Below are positions 49,703 through 59,049 of a stretch of DNA of 64,000 nucleotides, piece after piece; within the stretch, counting starts at the first letter, position 1, and every line of letters begins with the position of its first letter. Both the position numbers and the translations under genes were made by a program. Origin of the DNA: Bacteroidota bacterium (lineage in GTDB: Bacteria > Bacteroidota > Bacteroidia > Bacteroidales > VadinHA17); contig JADKBL010000003.1 of assembly GCA_016718875.1 (NCBI GenBank), positions 124,001 through 188,000 of the forward strand, written 5' to 3'. The notes below the pieces were generated by a model. The model saw only the letters and a program-made list of their open reading frames with translations, was not told the DNA's origin and did no database searches.

Positions 49703-51205
49703 TTAGCTACAATGCAGATATTGTATCACAACCTTGCTAATTTCATCATGCCTGTTATAAAGTCTCTCACTAAGACCTTTATCATTATATGCTTTCAGCT
49801 TTGAGGCTACATTGTCAATTACTCCGGAAGGAAAAACTCCATCCTTTTCAAATATCTCTCTCTGAGCAATCAGACTCTCTGCTGACTCCCAGCATGAAGC
49901 CGGTAGTGACTCTAGATTTTTCTTCTCACTGCCGTTATCGCTGAAAATATTGTAATTGACATACAGATCATCAGCTTTTTTCAGGCTGTTCTTCATACTT
50001 AGTCCATGTTCAACAGCAACCACAAGTCCTGCAAAAAGCTTGTAAAGGTCTGCCGATCCGTCAGGTGACCGAAGCTCAACAGTCTGCTTGGAAGGCATGT
50101 TTTCAAAATGGTCAGTATCAGCAGGATTTGCATCCTTAATCATTCCCATGGCACCGTTCCATCCCAATGGTACCCTGATAAGAACAGATCTGTTCCTGTC
50201 ACCCCAGCATATATTTGTCGGAGCTTCCTGATGCGGTACGAGCCTGAGATAAGATGTAGGAATTGTATTTCCGAATGCAGTGAGTGACTTTGAAACATCG
50301 AGAATGCCAACTATCATCTTTTTTGCTGTATCACTAAGGTTTCCCATGTCTACCATCTGGTTAACCCCATCCTTCTCAAGCATCATATGAATATGCATAC
50401 CTGATCCGGCATTTCCCACAGTAATTTTCGGAGCAAAACTCACCTCAACTCCATATTCATAACCAAGTATCCTCAAAATCCATTTTGCAATCAACAGCTG
50501 ATCAACTGCCTCATCGACCTCTACCGGAAGAAATTCAATTTCATGCTGCTCAAAATCCATTCCATCCTGTGTAAAGCTACCCACCTCCGAGTGTCCGTAT
50601 TTTATCCTGCAGCCTGCTTTGGCACACAACTCAAGGGCTTTTATTCTCAGTTCCTCAAACTTTGCAAAAGGCCTCGACTGGTGATATCCTTTCTGATCTA
50701 TCAATGGGTAGAGCTCATCATGAGGCGATTTGATATAATATTCCAGCTCTCCGAATGCCTTCATATTATAGCCGGTATTTTCCTTAAGTCGTGTATATGC
50801 CTTTCTTAAAATAAATTCAGGTGCGCTCTCAAGAGGCTTACCCTCATTATTATAAAATGAACATAGTATTTCAAGTGTGGGAATTTCGGTAAAAGGATTC
50901 ACAAAGGCGGTCCTGTAGCGGGGAACTACATAGAGATCGCTTGAACCCGACTCTACGAATGAAAACAGGCTTGATCCGTCAACCCTTTCCCCGGCTGTAA
51001 GTATTGATTCGAGGTGATCTCTTCCAAATGGGACAAAGTTCAGTGACTTAAGCTTCCCGTCATCGGCAACATATCTGAAATTAAGCATTGCAATTCCCTT
51101 TGCTTCAATAAATCTCATAATATCTTCCCTGGTAAACTCGTTGGCAGGCTTTTTCAGATACTGAACCAATTCATTCTGATTCAGTAATATATCTCTGTTT
51201 TTCAT
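49703..51205 (-). CDS. glutamine synthetase family protein
   Basis: The protein is 500 residues from the ATG at 51205 (MKNRDILLNQNELV); a Met nine codons earlier is also possible. It has the beta-grasp N-domain and the catalytic domain with GSGMHIHMML, the NRSVLIRVP substrate loop and VELRSPDGSADLYKLFAG. It should join ammonia to glutamate. There is no obvious NLY adenylylation site near the C-terminus, which fits Bacteroidota members that are not controlled by GlnE. Gamma-glutamyl ligation of another amine is a possible alternative. Confidence 0.88.
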   Translation of the reverse strand: MKNRDILLNQNELVQYLKKPANEFTREDIMRFIEAKGIAMLNFRYVADDGKLKSLNFVPFGRDHLESILTAGERVDGSSLFSFVESGSSDLYVVPRYRTAFVNPFTEIPTLEILCSFYNNEGKPLESAPEFILRKAYTRLKENTGYNMKAFGELEYYIKSPHDELYPLIDQKGYHQSRPFAKFEELRIKALELCAKAGCRIKYGHSEVGSFTQDGMDFEQHEIEFLPVEVDEAVDQLLIAKWILRILGYEYGVEVSFAPKITVGNAGSGMHIHMMLEKDGVNQMVDMGNLSDTAKKMIVGILDVSKSLTAFGNTIPTSYLRLVPHQEAPTNICWGDRNRSVLIRVPLGWNGAMGMIKDANPADTDHFENMPSKQTVELRSPDGSADLYKLFAGLVVAVEHGLSMKNSLKKADDLYVNYNIFSDNGSEKKNLESLPASCWESAESLIAQREIFEKDGVFPSGVIDNVASKLKAYNDKGLSERLYNRHDEISKVVIQYLHCS

Positions 51206-51300
51206 ATGGTAATTGAAATTATTGGAACTCAAAAATAGCTATTATAAAATTGTGACATATTGACCTTTATCATTATATTCGTGGCCACAAACTTTTCATA

Positions 51301-52602
51301 ATGAAAAAAGGGATTATCCTATTAACTTTTCTGGCAATAATGGGGTGCAGGGAAAGGGAAGCGGAGACATATCTGACACCTGAAAAGGCATTGTTGTATT
51401 TTAAAAAAATCGAGGATATCTGCAATCTTGATAATGGAAGGCTGTGGGGAAAAAACCTTTACGGACCTATTATGTTTATTGACCGTACCAGCAGAAGGGT
51501 TATTGCTAACAGCCCTGATGAGGAGGGTATTCTTAAATATGCAGATGGCATATATTCAGGGGTTTATCCCAGAGACATGCTTATAAGCAATACGCCCCAG
51601 TACTTCGGCGGGGTCCTCTTTGCAATAACACCTCTTCCTCCTGAAGAGGATGACTACAGGATCAAGACAGTAGCTGTACATAGCCTGTTTCACAGGTTTC
51701 AGGAATTAAACGGCTTGCGCTCATCAGGATACAACACCAGCAATATGGATGAGAAACAGGCCAGGCTCTGGATCAAGCTGGAATGGAAAGCCCTTCATAA
51801 GGCAATCACCAGTGAAGGCTCTGAACGCAATGTAGCTTTGAGGGACGCTCTTATCTTCAGGGGAGCAAACAGGGAGCTTTACCAGAATGACGCCAATGAT
51901 GAAAATCATTTTGAGAACTATGAGGGTCTTTCAACATTCACTTATACACTTCTTTGTACCAATAGCTGTGAGGAATACAGAAAACAGCTCTTTGAAAATC
52001 TCGACAGGATTTATGCAATGCAGTCATATGCCAGATCATATGGCTTTATTCATGGAGCCCTCTACGCAACCCTGATGCATGAAAAAGGATTTGACTTCAC
52101 AATGATCAATTCACAGAATTTCGATCTCGGAAAAGCTGTAAAAGACCTCTATTCAATAGAACTTCCTGAATTCTGCAGGGATGTGGCAGGAAGTATTGCA
52201 ATCAATTACGATATCTCTGAAATAAATGAGGAGGAAGAGATCCGGTTAACTGAAATAAGGGAAGGACTTAACAAACAGGTTAGTCTTTTCACTGAAAAAC
52301 CAGTTGTCTTCCTTCTGCTCGAAAGTCCTTATTTTGATTTCGAACCTGAAAATGTCCATTCCCTCGATACACTGGGAACACTTTATAACTCAATAAGGGT
52401 ATCCGACAGCTGGGGCAAGCTTACTGTTGACAAGGGAGGATGCCTGATTTCCAGTAACTTTAAAAATCTTCGTATCACTGCAAAAGAATTCAAAAAGGAA
52501 AGAAACCGTATAAGCGGCGATGGCTGGAATCTTATTCTTAATGACGACTGGGAAATAATAGTAGTCGGACCTAACTATTTTGTCAGGAAACTGATGCCGT
52601 AA
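51301..52602 (+). CDS. lipoprotein resembling a zinc metalloprotease but lacking the catalytic Glu
   Basis: The 433-residue protein has a lipoprotein signal with a lipobox near AIMGC (Cys16). The middle part resembles an uncharacterised family of exported gluzincin-like proteins with a HESFHR-type motif, an LEWxAL helix, a DALxFR helix and a downstream NEGLAEYT-type Glu. Here the motif reads VHSLFHRFQ (about residues 128-136), so the two His remain but Ser replaces the catalytic Glu. LEWKAL, DALIFRG and ENYEGLSTFTY follow. It may be a non-catalytic binding or sensing protein. A single-gene unit divergent from glutamine synthetase. Confidence 0.65.
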   Translation: MKKGIILLTFLAIMGCREREAETYLTPEKALLYFKKIEDICNLDNGRLWGKNLYGPIMFIDRTSRRVIANSPDEEGILKYADGIYSGVYPRDMLISNTPQYFGGVLFAITPLPPEEDDYRIKTVAVHSLFHRFQELNGLRSSGYNTSNMDEKQARLWIKLEWKALHKAITSEGSERNVALRDALIFRGANRELYQNDANDENHFENYEGLSTFTYTLLCTNSCEEYRKQLFENLDRIYAMQSYARSYGFIHGALYATLMHEKGFDFTMINSQNFDLGKAVKDLYSIELPEFCRDVAGSIAINYDISEINEEEEIRLTEIREGLNKQVSLFTEKPVVFLLLESPYFDFEPENVHSLDTLGTLYNSIRVSDSWGKLTVDKGGCLISSNFKNLRITAKEFKKERNRISGDGWNLILNDDWEIIVVGPNYFVRKLMP

Positions 52603-52606
52603 TATT

Positions 52607-52638
52607 GTCTTGCGGTCTTGCCGTCTTGCAGTCTTGCG
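52607..52638. repeat. GTCTTGCG tandem repeat, 8 bp x 4
   Basis: Four consecutive 8-bp units of the form GTCTTGCn start at 52607, 52615, 52623 and 52631. They lie between the convergent ends of the lipoprotein gene and valS. The function is unknown. Confidence 0.85.
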
Positions 52639-52651
52639 GTCCTTCAGGACA

Positions 52652-55287
52652 TTATTCCATTTTCTTCAGTTCCTTGATCCTCTCCTCAATGGAACATATC
52701 TTCGACTCAGCATCACTTTTCTTTTTATGTTCCAGGTCAAGGACATGTGCCGGTGCATTCTGAACAAACCTTTCATTTCCGAGTTTCTTCATAACACTTG
52801 AAAGAAAGCCTTTATTATACTCAAGGTCTTCTTTCAGTTTGGCGATCTCAGCCTCTGTATCAAGCTTCCCTTTAAGCGGGATAAAGTATTCAGTTGTACC
52901 TATCATGAACGATGCAGCACCTTCCTGCTTTGACTTAACAAATGTTACCTGAGTGAGGTTGCAAAGTTTTGTTATTACCGGTAGCAATGAATTATCGTGG
53001 TCCGCAGAACTACCCAGAATCATAAGTTCCAGCGACTCCTTGTTAGGGATATCCTTTTCCTTCCTTACAGTTCTGACAGCACTAATCGTTTCCTTTATAC
53101 TCTCAAATGATGCAAGCAACTCTTTATTAAAACGCTTAGCCTCAGGCATCCTTGATATCATTACACTTTCCCCTGGCTTCCTTTCTTTAAGCATCTGCCA
53201 GATCTCTTCAGTAATGAAAGGCATGAAGGGGTGAATTACTTAACAAGGTTTTCAAAAATCTCTATGGTGGCACCATATGTTTTCCTGTCGATTGGCTTCT
53301 GGTATTCAGGCTTTATAATCTCAAGATACCACCCGGAGAATTCATCCCAGAAAAGCTTGTAGACTATCATAAGTGCCTCTGAAATTCTGAACTTCTTGAA
53401 ATTCAGCTCAATATCATGTATGTCTTTCTTTAGAGCCTCGTTCATCCATTTTACGGCAGCCTTTGATGATTCGGGCTGGCTTATACCATCATCAACCTGC
53501 CAGTGCATCACAAGCCTGAAGGCATTCCATATCTTGTTGGCAAAGTTGCGTCCCTGCTCCGGCAGACTGTCTTCATAAAGCAGATCATTTCCTGCAGGTG
53601 AGCACAGAAGCATTCCCACCCTGACACCATCTGCCCCGTATTTTTCAATAAGCTCTATAGGTTCCGGTGAATTTCCAAGCGACTTCGACATTTTTCTTCT
53701 TTGCTGATCGCGGACAAGTCCTGTCAGGTATACGTTACTGAAAGGCTTTTCTCCCTTGTATTCATATCCGGCTATTATCATTCTTGCAACCCAGAAGAAA
53801 AGTATTTCAGGAGCTGTAATAAGATCGTTGGTCGGGTAGTAATAATTGTAATCCCTGTTTTTTGGATCATTTATGCCATCAAAAGAAGTAATCGGCCATA
53901 ACCATGAAGAAAACCATGTGTCAAGCACATCCTCATCCTGACGAAGGTCACCAGGTTTGAGAGAATTGTTGCCGCTCTTCTTTCTTGCAAGCTCAAGGGC
54001 CTCAGCTTCAGTCTCTGCTACAACAAATTCCGTATTGTCGTAATACCATGCGGGTATCCTGTGTCCCCACCAGAGCTGACGGCTGATACACCAGTCATGG
54101 ACATTCTCCATCCAGTGCCTGTAAAGATTCTTGAACTTTGACGGATGAAGATGAATTTCGCCATCCATTACTGCATCAAGTGCCGGCTTAGAAATATCCT
54201 TCATCTTCAGGAACCACTGAAGAGAAAGGCGTGGTTCAATTACCGCATTGGTACGTTCTGAACGCCCTATCTTATTATTATAGCTTTCGACTTTAACAAG
54301 ATTACCTCTTGCCTTTAACTCCTTTTCTGCCAAATCCCTGGCAACAAACCTGTCGACTCCGGCGAACATTCCTGCACGTTCACTGATAGTGCCATCATCA
54401 TTAAATACATCAACAGAAGGAAGTTTATGTCTTATCCCTATCTCATAGTCGTTTATATCGTGCGCAGGTGTTATTTTAAGACAGCCTGTACCAAATTCCT
54501 TGTCAACGTAACTGTCGAAAATAAAAGGAACCTCCCTGTCAACCATTGGAACAATAACCTTCTTGCCTTTCAGATGTGTGTATCTCTCATCCTCAGGATT
54601 GGCACAAACTGCAGTATCTCCTAGAATAGTCTCGGGACGGGTCGTTGCCACAGTAATATATCCATCCTCTCCCACAATCCTGTAACGCACATAGTACAGC
54701 TTCGATTTTTCATCGGTATAGTTTACCTCTTCATCCGAAACAGCCGTCATCGCCTGTGGATCCCAGTTTACCATCCTCACCCCCCTGTATATCATTCCCT
54801 TATTGTACAGGTCGACAAATACCTTTATTACAGAATCATATCTCTTCTCATCCATTGTAAAAAGAGTACGGTCCCAGTCACATGAAGCTCCCAGCCTCTT
54901 AAGCTGTTCGAGTATAATACCACCGTGCTTGTGGGTCCATTTCCATGCATGTTCAAGAAACTCGTCCCTGGTGAGGTTGCGTTTTTCTATCCCCTCTTCC
55001 TTAAGCTTGGCCACAACCTTGGCCTCTGTGGCTATTGAAGCATGGTCGGTACCCGGAACCCAGCATGCATTTTTACCCTGCATTCTCGCCCTGCGGACCA
55101 GAACATCCTGAATTGTGTTGTTAAGCATATGCCCCATATGAAGAACCCCTGTAACATTTGGCGGCGGAATTACAATTGTGTAGGGCTCTCTTTCATCAGG
55201 AGTACTATGGAAAAACTTCTGTTCCATCCAGTAGCTGTACCATCTGCTCTCTGCTTTACCCGGTTCGTATTTTGAAGGAATATCCAT
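52652..55287 (-). CDS. valS: valyl-tRNA synthetase, frameshifted
   Basis: The rebuilt protein is about 878 residues and attaches valine to tRNA-Val. The HIGH motif reads HMGH (residues 50-53), the editing domain follows, and KMSKS lies in RRKMSKSLGNSPEP. The anticodon domain and the C-terminal coiled-coil arm (AEIAKLKEDLEYNK) complete it. The raw frame stops at 53236 after ENLVK. One extra T (coding strand) near 53238 restores LVKLIHPFMPFITEEIWQ, the normal family sequence. Because the gene is essential and no other copy is visible, a sequencing error is far more likely than a pseudogene. Confidence 0.92.
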
Positions 55288-55319
55288 AAACAGCTTAAGG
55301 CTTAAAAATTAATGAAATG

Positions 55320-55327
55320 CAAAATTA
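55320..55327 (-). promoter_or_regulatory. putative -7 promoter element of valS
   Basis: The minus strand reads TAATTTTG, an exact TAnnTTTG match, 33 bp upstream of the valS start. Confidence 0.5.
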
Positions 55328-55363
55328 TAAAAATTCATTACATTAGCTGAATGTAATTTCATC

Positions 55364-56351
55364 ATGCCTGCATTTTCGGAGTATATTTCTGGATTAAAAA
55401 GAGGTTATACAGCTCTTCTGCTTGTCTTTATGACTTTCCCGGCTTTTATCTTTGTATCATGTAACAAAAATGATGATAATGATTATACGGCAAAGGAGCT
55501 TGTAACATTTGATCTAAATGAGGATATCAGTTCAGATTCCCTCAGATCATATGTTCAGTGGTTGGAAAATATGGGGACCCGTTTTGCCCTTGCCTCCAAC
55601 CGCAGGGATATTGCTATTAAATTAAAGAACCGTTTCGCGTCATTTGGATACAGCAATGCAGGGCTTGATTCTTTCATGATATCAAAAAGCTATAACGGTG
55701 CACTTTACCAGGTATGGCAATATAATGTAATTGCAAAACTCCGATGGCTCTGGCAGTTCTGATTCTGTCAGTATACTGGGAGGCCATTATGACAATAACC
55801 TGATGTCAGGCGATCCCTTCCTCTCTGTTCCGGGAGCAAACGACAACGCCAGCGGTGTTGCAGCCACCCTTGAAATAGCCAGGGTAATGAAGAAAAATAA
55901 TTACCTCCCTGCAGGCACAATTAAATTCATTGCTTTTGCAGGAGAAGAACTCGGACTTTTCGGTAGTTACAATTACGCCGGAAAGGCAAAAGACAATCAT
56001 GAAAAGATCAGGGTAATGCTTAACAATGATATGATTGCCTATCAGAAACTGGCAGACAAGTCAGGATGGGTGGTCAATATTATTGACTATAACAATTCCG
56101 TTTCACTCCGAAGAAAAGCTGAAGAGCTGGGTAGCACATTTACTGCACTGAAATTCAAAAATGAAAATACCTATAACAGGCAGAGCGACAGCTATCCCTT
56201 CTTTGTAAACGGATACCGTCCTCTGTTCTTCTTCTCTGATGTCGTTGATCCTAATTATCACAGCCTCAATGATCTGGCTTCCAATTGTAATTTTGAATAC
56301 TGCAGTGAAATTGTAAAACTTAACTGTGCAATACTGGTTGACTTAAATTAA
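55364..56351 (+). CDS. M28-family metallopeptidase lipoprotein, frameshifted
   Basis: The rebuilt protein is about 328 residues with a lipoprotein-type signal (lipobox FVSC). The M28 zinc ligands and catalytic residues appear in order: GGHYDN, PGANDNASG, AGEELGLFG, NNDMIAY and DPNYHSLND. It should be an aminopeptidase or a glutaminyl-cyclase-like enzyme outside the inner membrane. The raw frame breaks near 55734-55738 in an A run: NVIAK is followed by nonsense, while the true continuation is NSDGSGSSDSVSILGG. The change is either one extra A or two missing. Confidence 0.8.
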
Positions 56352-56402
56352 CCGGTTGGTATAATGCTGACTTTTTTCACATTAATAATGGTTGAGATTT
56401 AG

Positions 56403-56410
56403 TAATTTTG
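56403..56410 (+). promoter_or_regulatory. putative -7 promoter element of the aminotransferase gene
   Basis: The sequence reads TAATTTTG, an exact TAnnTTTG match, 23 bp upstream of the start at 56433. Confidence 0.5.
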
Positions 56411-56432
56411 CCTTTTATTTTATAAAAAGATT

Positions 56433-57632
56433 ATGCCATCAATATCTGCAAGAGGCAAGGCAATGCCTGCTTCGCCAATCAGGAAACTGGTCCCGTTCTC
56501 GGAAGAAGCAAAACGCAAGGGAAGAAAAGTTTACCATCTGAATATTGGCCAGCCTGACATTCCAACACCTGAGGTTGCTCTGAATGCTCTCCGGAACATA
56601 AATCTGAATGTAATTGAATACAGCCATTCTGCAGGCAATGAATCATACCGCAGGAAACTGGCAGCATTCTATCAGAAGAAGGGTATTAATGTTGACCATA
56701 CCCAGATTATTATTACAACAGGAGGTTCTGAAGCCATTCTCTTTGCTCTTATGACATGCCTCAACCCGGGTGATGAAGTTATTACGCCTGAACCCTTTTA
56801 TGCAAATTACAATGGTTTTACAACAACTGCAGGGGTAAATATTGTACCTGTTACCTCATATATAAAGAATGATTTTGCTCTCCCGGCAATAAAGGAGATT
56901 GAGGCAAAAATTACTCCAAAAACTAAGGCAATAATTATCTGTAATCCTAATAATCCTACAGGTTATCTTTATTCAAAGGAAGAGCTGATACACCTCCGGG
57001 AGATAATAAAGAGACATGACCTTTTTCTGTTTTCAGATGAAGCATACCGCGAATTCTGTTATGACGGAGCAAGCCATTTTTCTGCAATGAATCTTGAGGG
57101 TATTGATGACAATGTGATTCTGCTCGACTCTGTATCCAAACGTTACAGCGAATGCGGAGTAAGAATCGGGGCACTGATAACAAAGAATAAAGAGGTTCTT
57201 GCCTCCGCTCTTAAATTCGGACAGGCAAGGTTATCTCCTCCAGGACTCGGACAGATTGCTGCTGAAGCATCAATAGATACACCTGAGAATTACTTCAGGG
57301 ATGTAAATGAAGAATATACAGCCCGCAGGAATTATATGGTAGAAGCGCTTAACAAAATTCCGGGAGTGTACTGCCCTAAACCGAAAGGCGCATTTTATGC
57401 AGTTGTAAAATTGCCTATTGACGATTGCGACAAATTTGCACAGTGGCTCCTTGAGGAGTTTGAATATAAAAACCAGACAGTTATGGTTGCACCGGCATCG
57501 GGATTTTACTCAACACCCGGTCTTGGTAAAAATGAAGTACGTATTGCATATGTACTTAAGATAGATGATCTTAAAAATGCAATGCTGGTATTAGCTGAAG
57601 CTCTAAAAGTTTATCCTGGTATTTCCCGCTGA
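56433..57632 (+). CDS. PLP-dependent class I/II aminotransferase
   Basis: The 399-residue fold-type I enzyme has the glycine-rich cofactor segment TTGGSEAILFAL, the NPNNPTGYLYSKEEL motif, SDEAYREFCYDG with the PLP aspartate, and the Schiff-base lysine in DSVSKRYSECGVRIG. It resembles aspartate/aromatic aminotransferases of the Bacteroidota. The donor and acceptor pair cannot be named from sequence. It appears to be a single-gene unit. Confidence 0.9.
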   Translation: MPSISARGKAMPASPIRKLVPFSEEAKRKGRKVYHLNIGQPDIPTPEVALNALRNINLNVIEYSHSAGNESYRRKLAAFYQKKGINVDHTQIIITTGGSEAILFALMTCLNPGDEVITPEPFYANYNGFTTTAGVNIVPVTSYIKNDFALPAIKEIEAKITPKTKAIIICNPNNPTGYLYSKEELIHLREIIKRHDLFLFSDEAYREFCYDGASHFSAMNLEGIDDNVILLDSVSKRYSECGVRIGALITKNKEVLASALKFGQARLSPPGLGQIAAEASIDTPENYFRDVNEEYTARRNYMVEALNKIPGVYCPKPKGAFYAVVKLPIDDCDKFAQWLLEEFEYKNQTVMVAPASGFYSTPGLGKNEVRIAYVLKIDDLKNAMLVLAEALKVYPGISR

Positions 57633-57635
57633 TCA

Positions 57636-57691
57636 CACAGATTATCACAGATCTGCTACTAATAATCAACGTTAATCTGCGGAATCTGCGG
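57636..57691. repeat. CACAGAT and AATCTGCGG repeats
   Basis: Two CACAGAT cores lie 10 bp apart (57636 and 57646), followed by two adjacent AATCTGCGG units (57674 and 57683). They sit between the convergent aminotransferase and NamZ genes. They are a variant of the CACAGAG repeats found elsewhere in the window. Confidence 0.7.
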
Positions 57692-57702
57692 AAAAAGATG
57701 GA

Positions 57703-58866
57703 TTAAGGATATAATAAATATTTAGCCCTGATTTTTCCGAATTTTTCAAGCCCCGGTTTCCACGAATCTCTTATCTGTTTAGCGGTCATTCCCTTCTGTA
57801 TCTGCTCTCGGATGGTTGTCCCTCCTGCAAGCTTTTCAAAATAGGAAGTAAAGAACTTATCCTTTTCAGGGAAATCATTATATGCAGCTATCAGCCATTC
57901 CAGATTGATTTCCGGTTTTGGGACCAATCCATTTTTTAAAGCATCGCGAAGATCTGTCCCGTAGCATTTTTCACCCAGAAGCGGAGGATTCTTTGCTCCG
58001 GGAACACTTTCCGGAGTAAAGCTGAATCCCTTATCGGGAAGCAAAGGAGAACCATATACCTGGAAGGGGAATGTGGTCCCACGGCCAAGTGACAGGTTGG
58101 TTCCTTCAAAGAAGCAGATTGAAGGATAGAGATAAACTGAGTTCTGATTCGGAAGATTCGGCGATGGTTTTACAGGCAGAGTATAATATGTTGCATGGGT
58201 ATAGTTAAGACATGGTATTACTTTCAGATCGCATCTGATTCCTCCCTTAAGCCATCCTTCACCATTTACCATTTGTGCATATTCTCCAACAGTCATCCCG
58301 TGAACTATTGGCACAGGATGCATTCCCACAAAAGAGCTGTAGGCAGTGTCGAGTATGTTACCATCAAAATAGAAACCATTGGGATTTGGTCTGTCAAGGA
58401 TAAGGCACTTTACGTTGTTTTCAGCACAAGCTTCAAGTATATAATGGAGTGTTGAAATATATGTATAGAAACGGGCTCCTACATCCTGAATATCAAATAT
58501 TACAAAATCAATACCGGACAGATCTTCCGGAGTGGGCTTCAGATGAGAACCATAGAGGCTTATCAGCTGAATACCTGTTTTCGGATCTTTGGCGTTTTCG
58601 ATCTTTTCACCCGCGTCTGCCATGTTGCGGAAACCATGTTCCGGAGAAAAAATTGCTTTTATCTGAATCCCCTTCGTAAGAAGTGTATCAACAAGGTGGC
58701 TCTTCCCAACCATGGAGGTCTGATTCGCTACAATGGCAACCTGTTTGCCCTGGATAATATTCCTGTACGAATCTAATCTGTATGCCCCCGGTATCGGATC
58801 ACCGGTACTGCTGAAAGCTGCAACAAATGAAATAAAAACCGATAGTAAAAATAAAGTTCTCTTCAT
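57703..58866 (-). CDS. namZ: DUF1343 exo-N-acetylmuramidase (NamZ, GH171)
   Basis: The 387-residue protein has a signal peptide (residues 1-20) and the DUF1343 sequence: VAIVANQTSMV, FSPEHGFR, IFDIQDVGARFYTYISTLH, ILDRPNPNG and MHPVPIVHGMTVGEYA. Characterised members release terminal N-acetylmuramic acid from peptidoglycan fragments in the periplasm. A cell-wall recycling role is inferred. No MurNAc kinase or etherase is adjacent, although a SIS protein and a ROK kinase occur in the glycan operon far upstream. It is divergent from the permease gene across a repeat-rich gap. Confidence 0.88.
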   Translation of the reverse strand: MKRTLFLLSVFISFVAAFSSTGDPIPGAYRLDSYRNIIQGKQVAIVANQTSMVGKSHLVDTLLTKGIQIKAIFSPEHGFRNMADAGEKIENAKDPKTGIQLISLYGSHLKPTPEDLSGIDFVIFDIQDVGARFYTYISTLHYILEACAENNVKCLILDRPNPNGFYFDGNILDTAYSSFVGMHPVPIVHGMTVGEYAQMVNGEGWLKGGIRCDLKVIPCLNYTHATYYTLPVKPSPNLPNQNSVYLYPSICFFEGTNLSLGRGTTFPFQVYGSPLLPDKGFSFTPESVPGAKNPPLLGEKCYGTDLRDALKNGLVPKPEINLEWLIAAYNDFPEKDKFFTSYFEKLAGGTTIREQIQKGMTAKQIRDSWKPGLEKFGKIRAKYLLYP

Positions 58867-58919
58867 AATAACAGTTTTGTTTACTGTAAAACTAATACAT
58901 TTTCACATAAAAGAACTTA

Positions 58920-59008
58920 CACAGAGAACACAAAGAAGACACAGAGTTACACAGAGAAATCTAAATTATCCTCTGTGTTTCTCTGTGCAACCTCTGTGGA
59001 ACTCTGTG
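58920..59008. repeat. large imperfect palindrome of CACAGAG/CTCTGTG repeats
   Basis: The left arm has cores at 58920, 58929, 58940 and 58950 (three CACAGAG, one CACAAAG). The right arm has CTCTGTG at 58971, 58981, 58992 and 59002. The spacing is 9-11 bp, and the arms (about 37 bp each) face each other across 14 bp. It lies between divergent namZ and the FtsX-like permease, just before the permease -7 element. It could fold into a long stem or bind a dimeric protein. Confidence 0.8.
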
Positions 59009-59025
59009 TAACTGAAAAAAATCCC

Positions 59026-59033
59026 TAAATTTG
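59026..59033 (+). promoter_or_regulatory. putative -7 promoter element of the LolC/E-like permease gene
   Basis: The sequence reads TAAATTTG, an exact TAnnTTTG match, 17 bp upstream of the start at 59050. Transcription would start almost at the gene. Confidence 0.5.
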
Positions 59034-59049
59034 AAGACTTAAGCTAAAA

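Noticed and set aside
52652..55287. valS as a real pseudogene or a two-subunit synthetase
   Set aside because: A single added T restores the exact family sequence, and no other copy is visible; a viable split at this point is not known to me.
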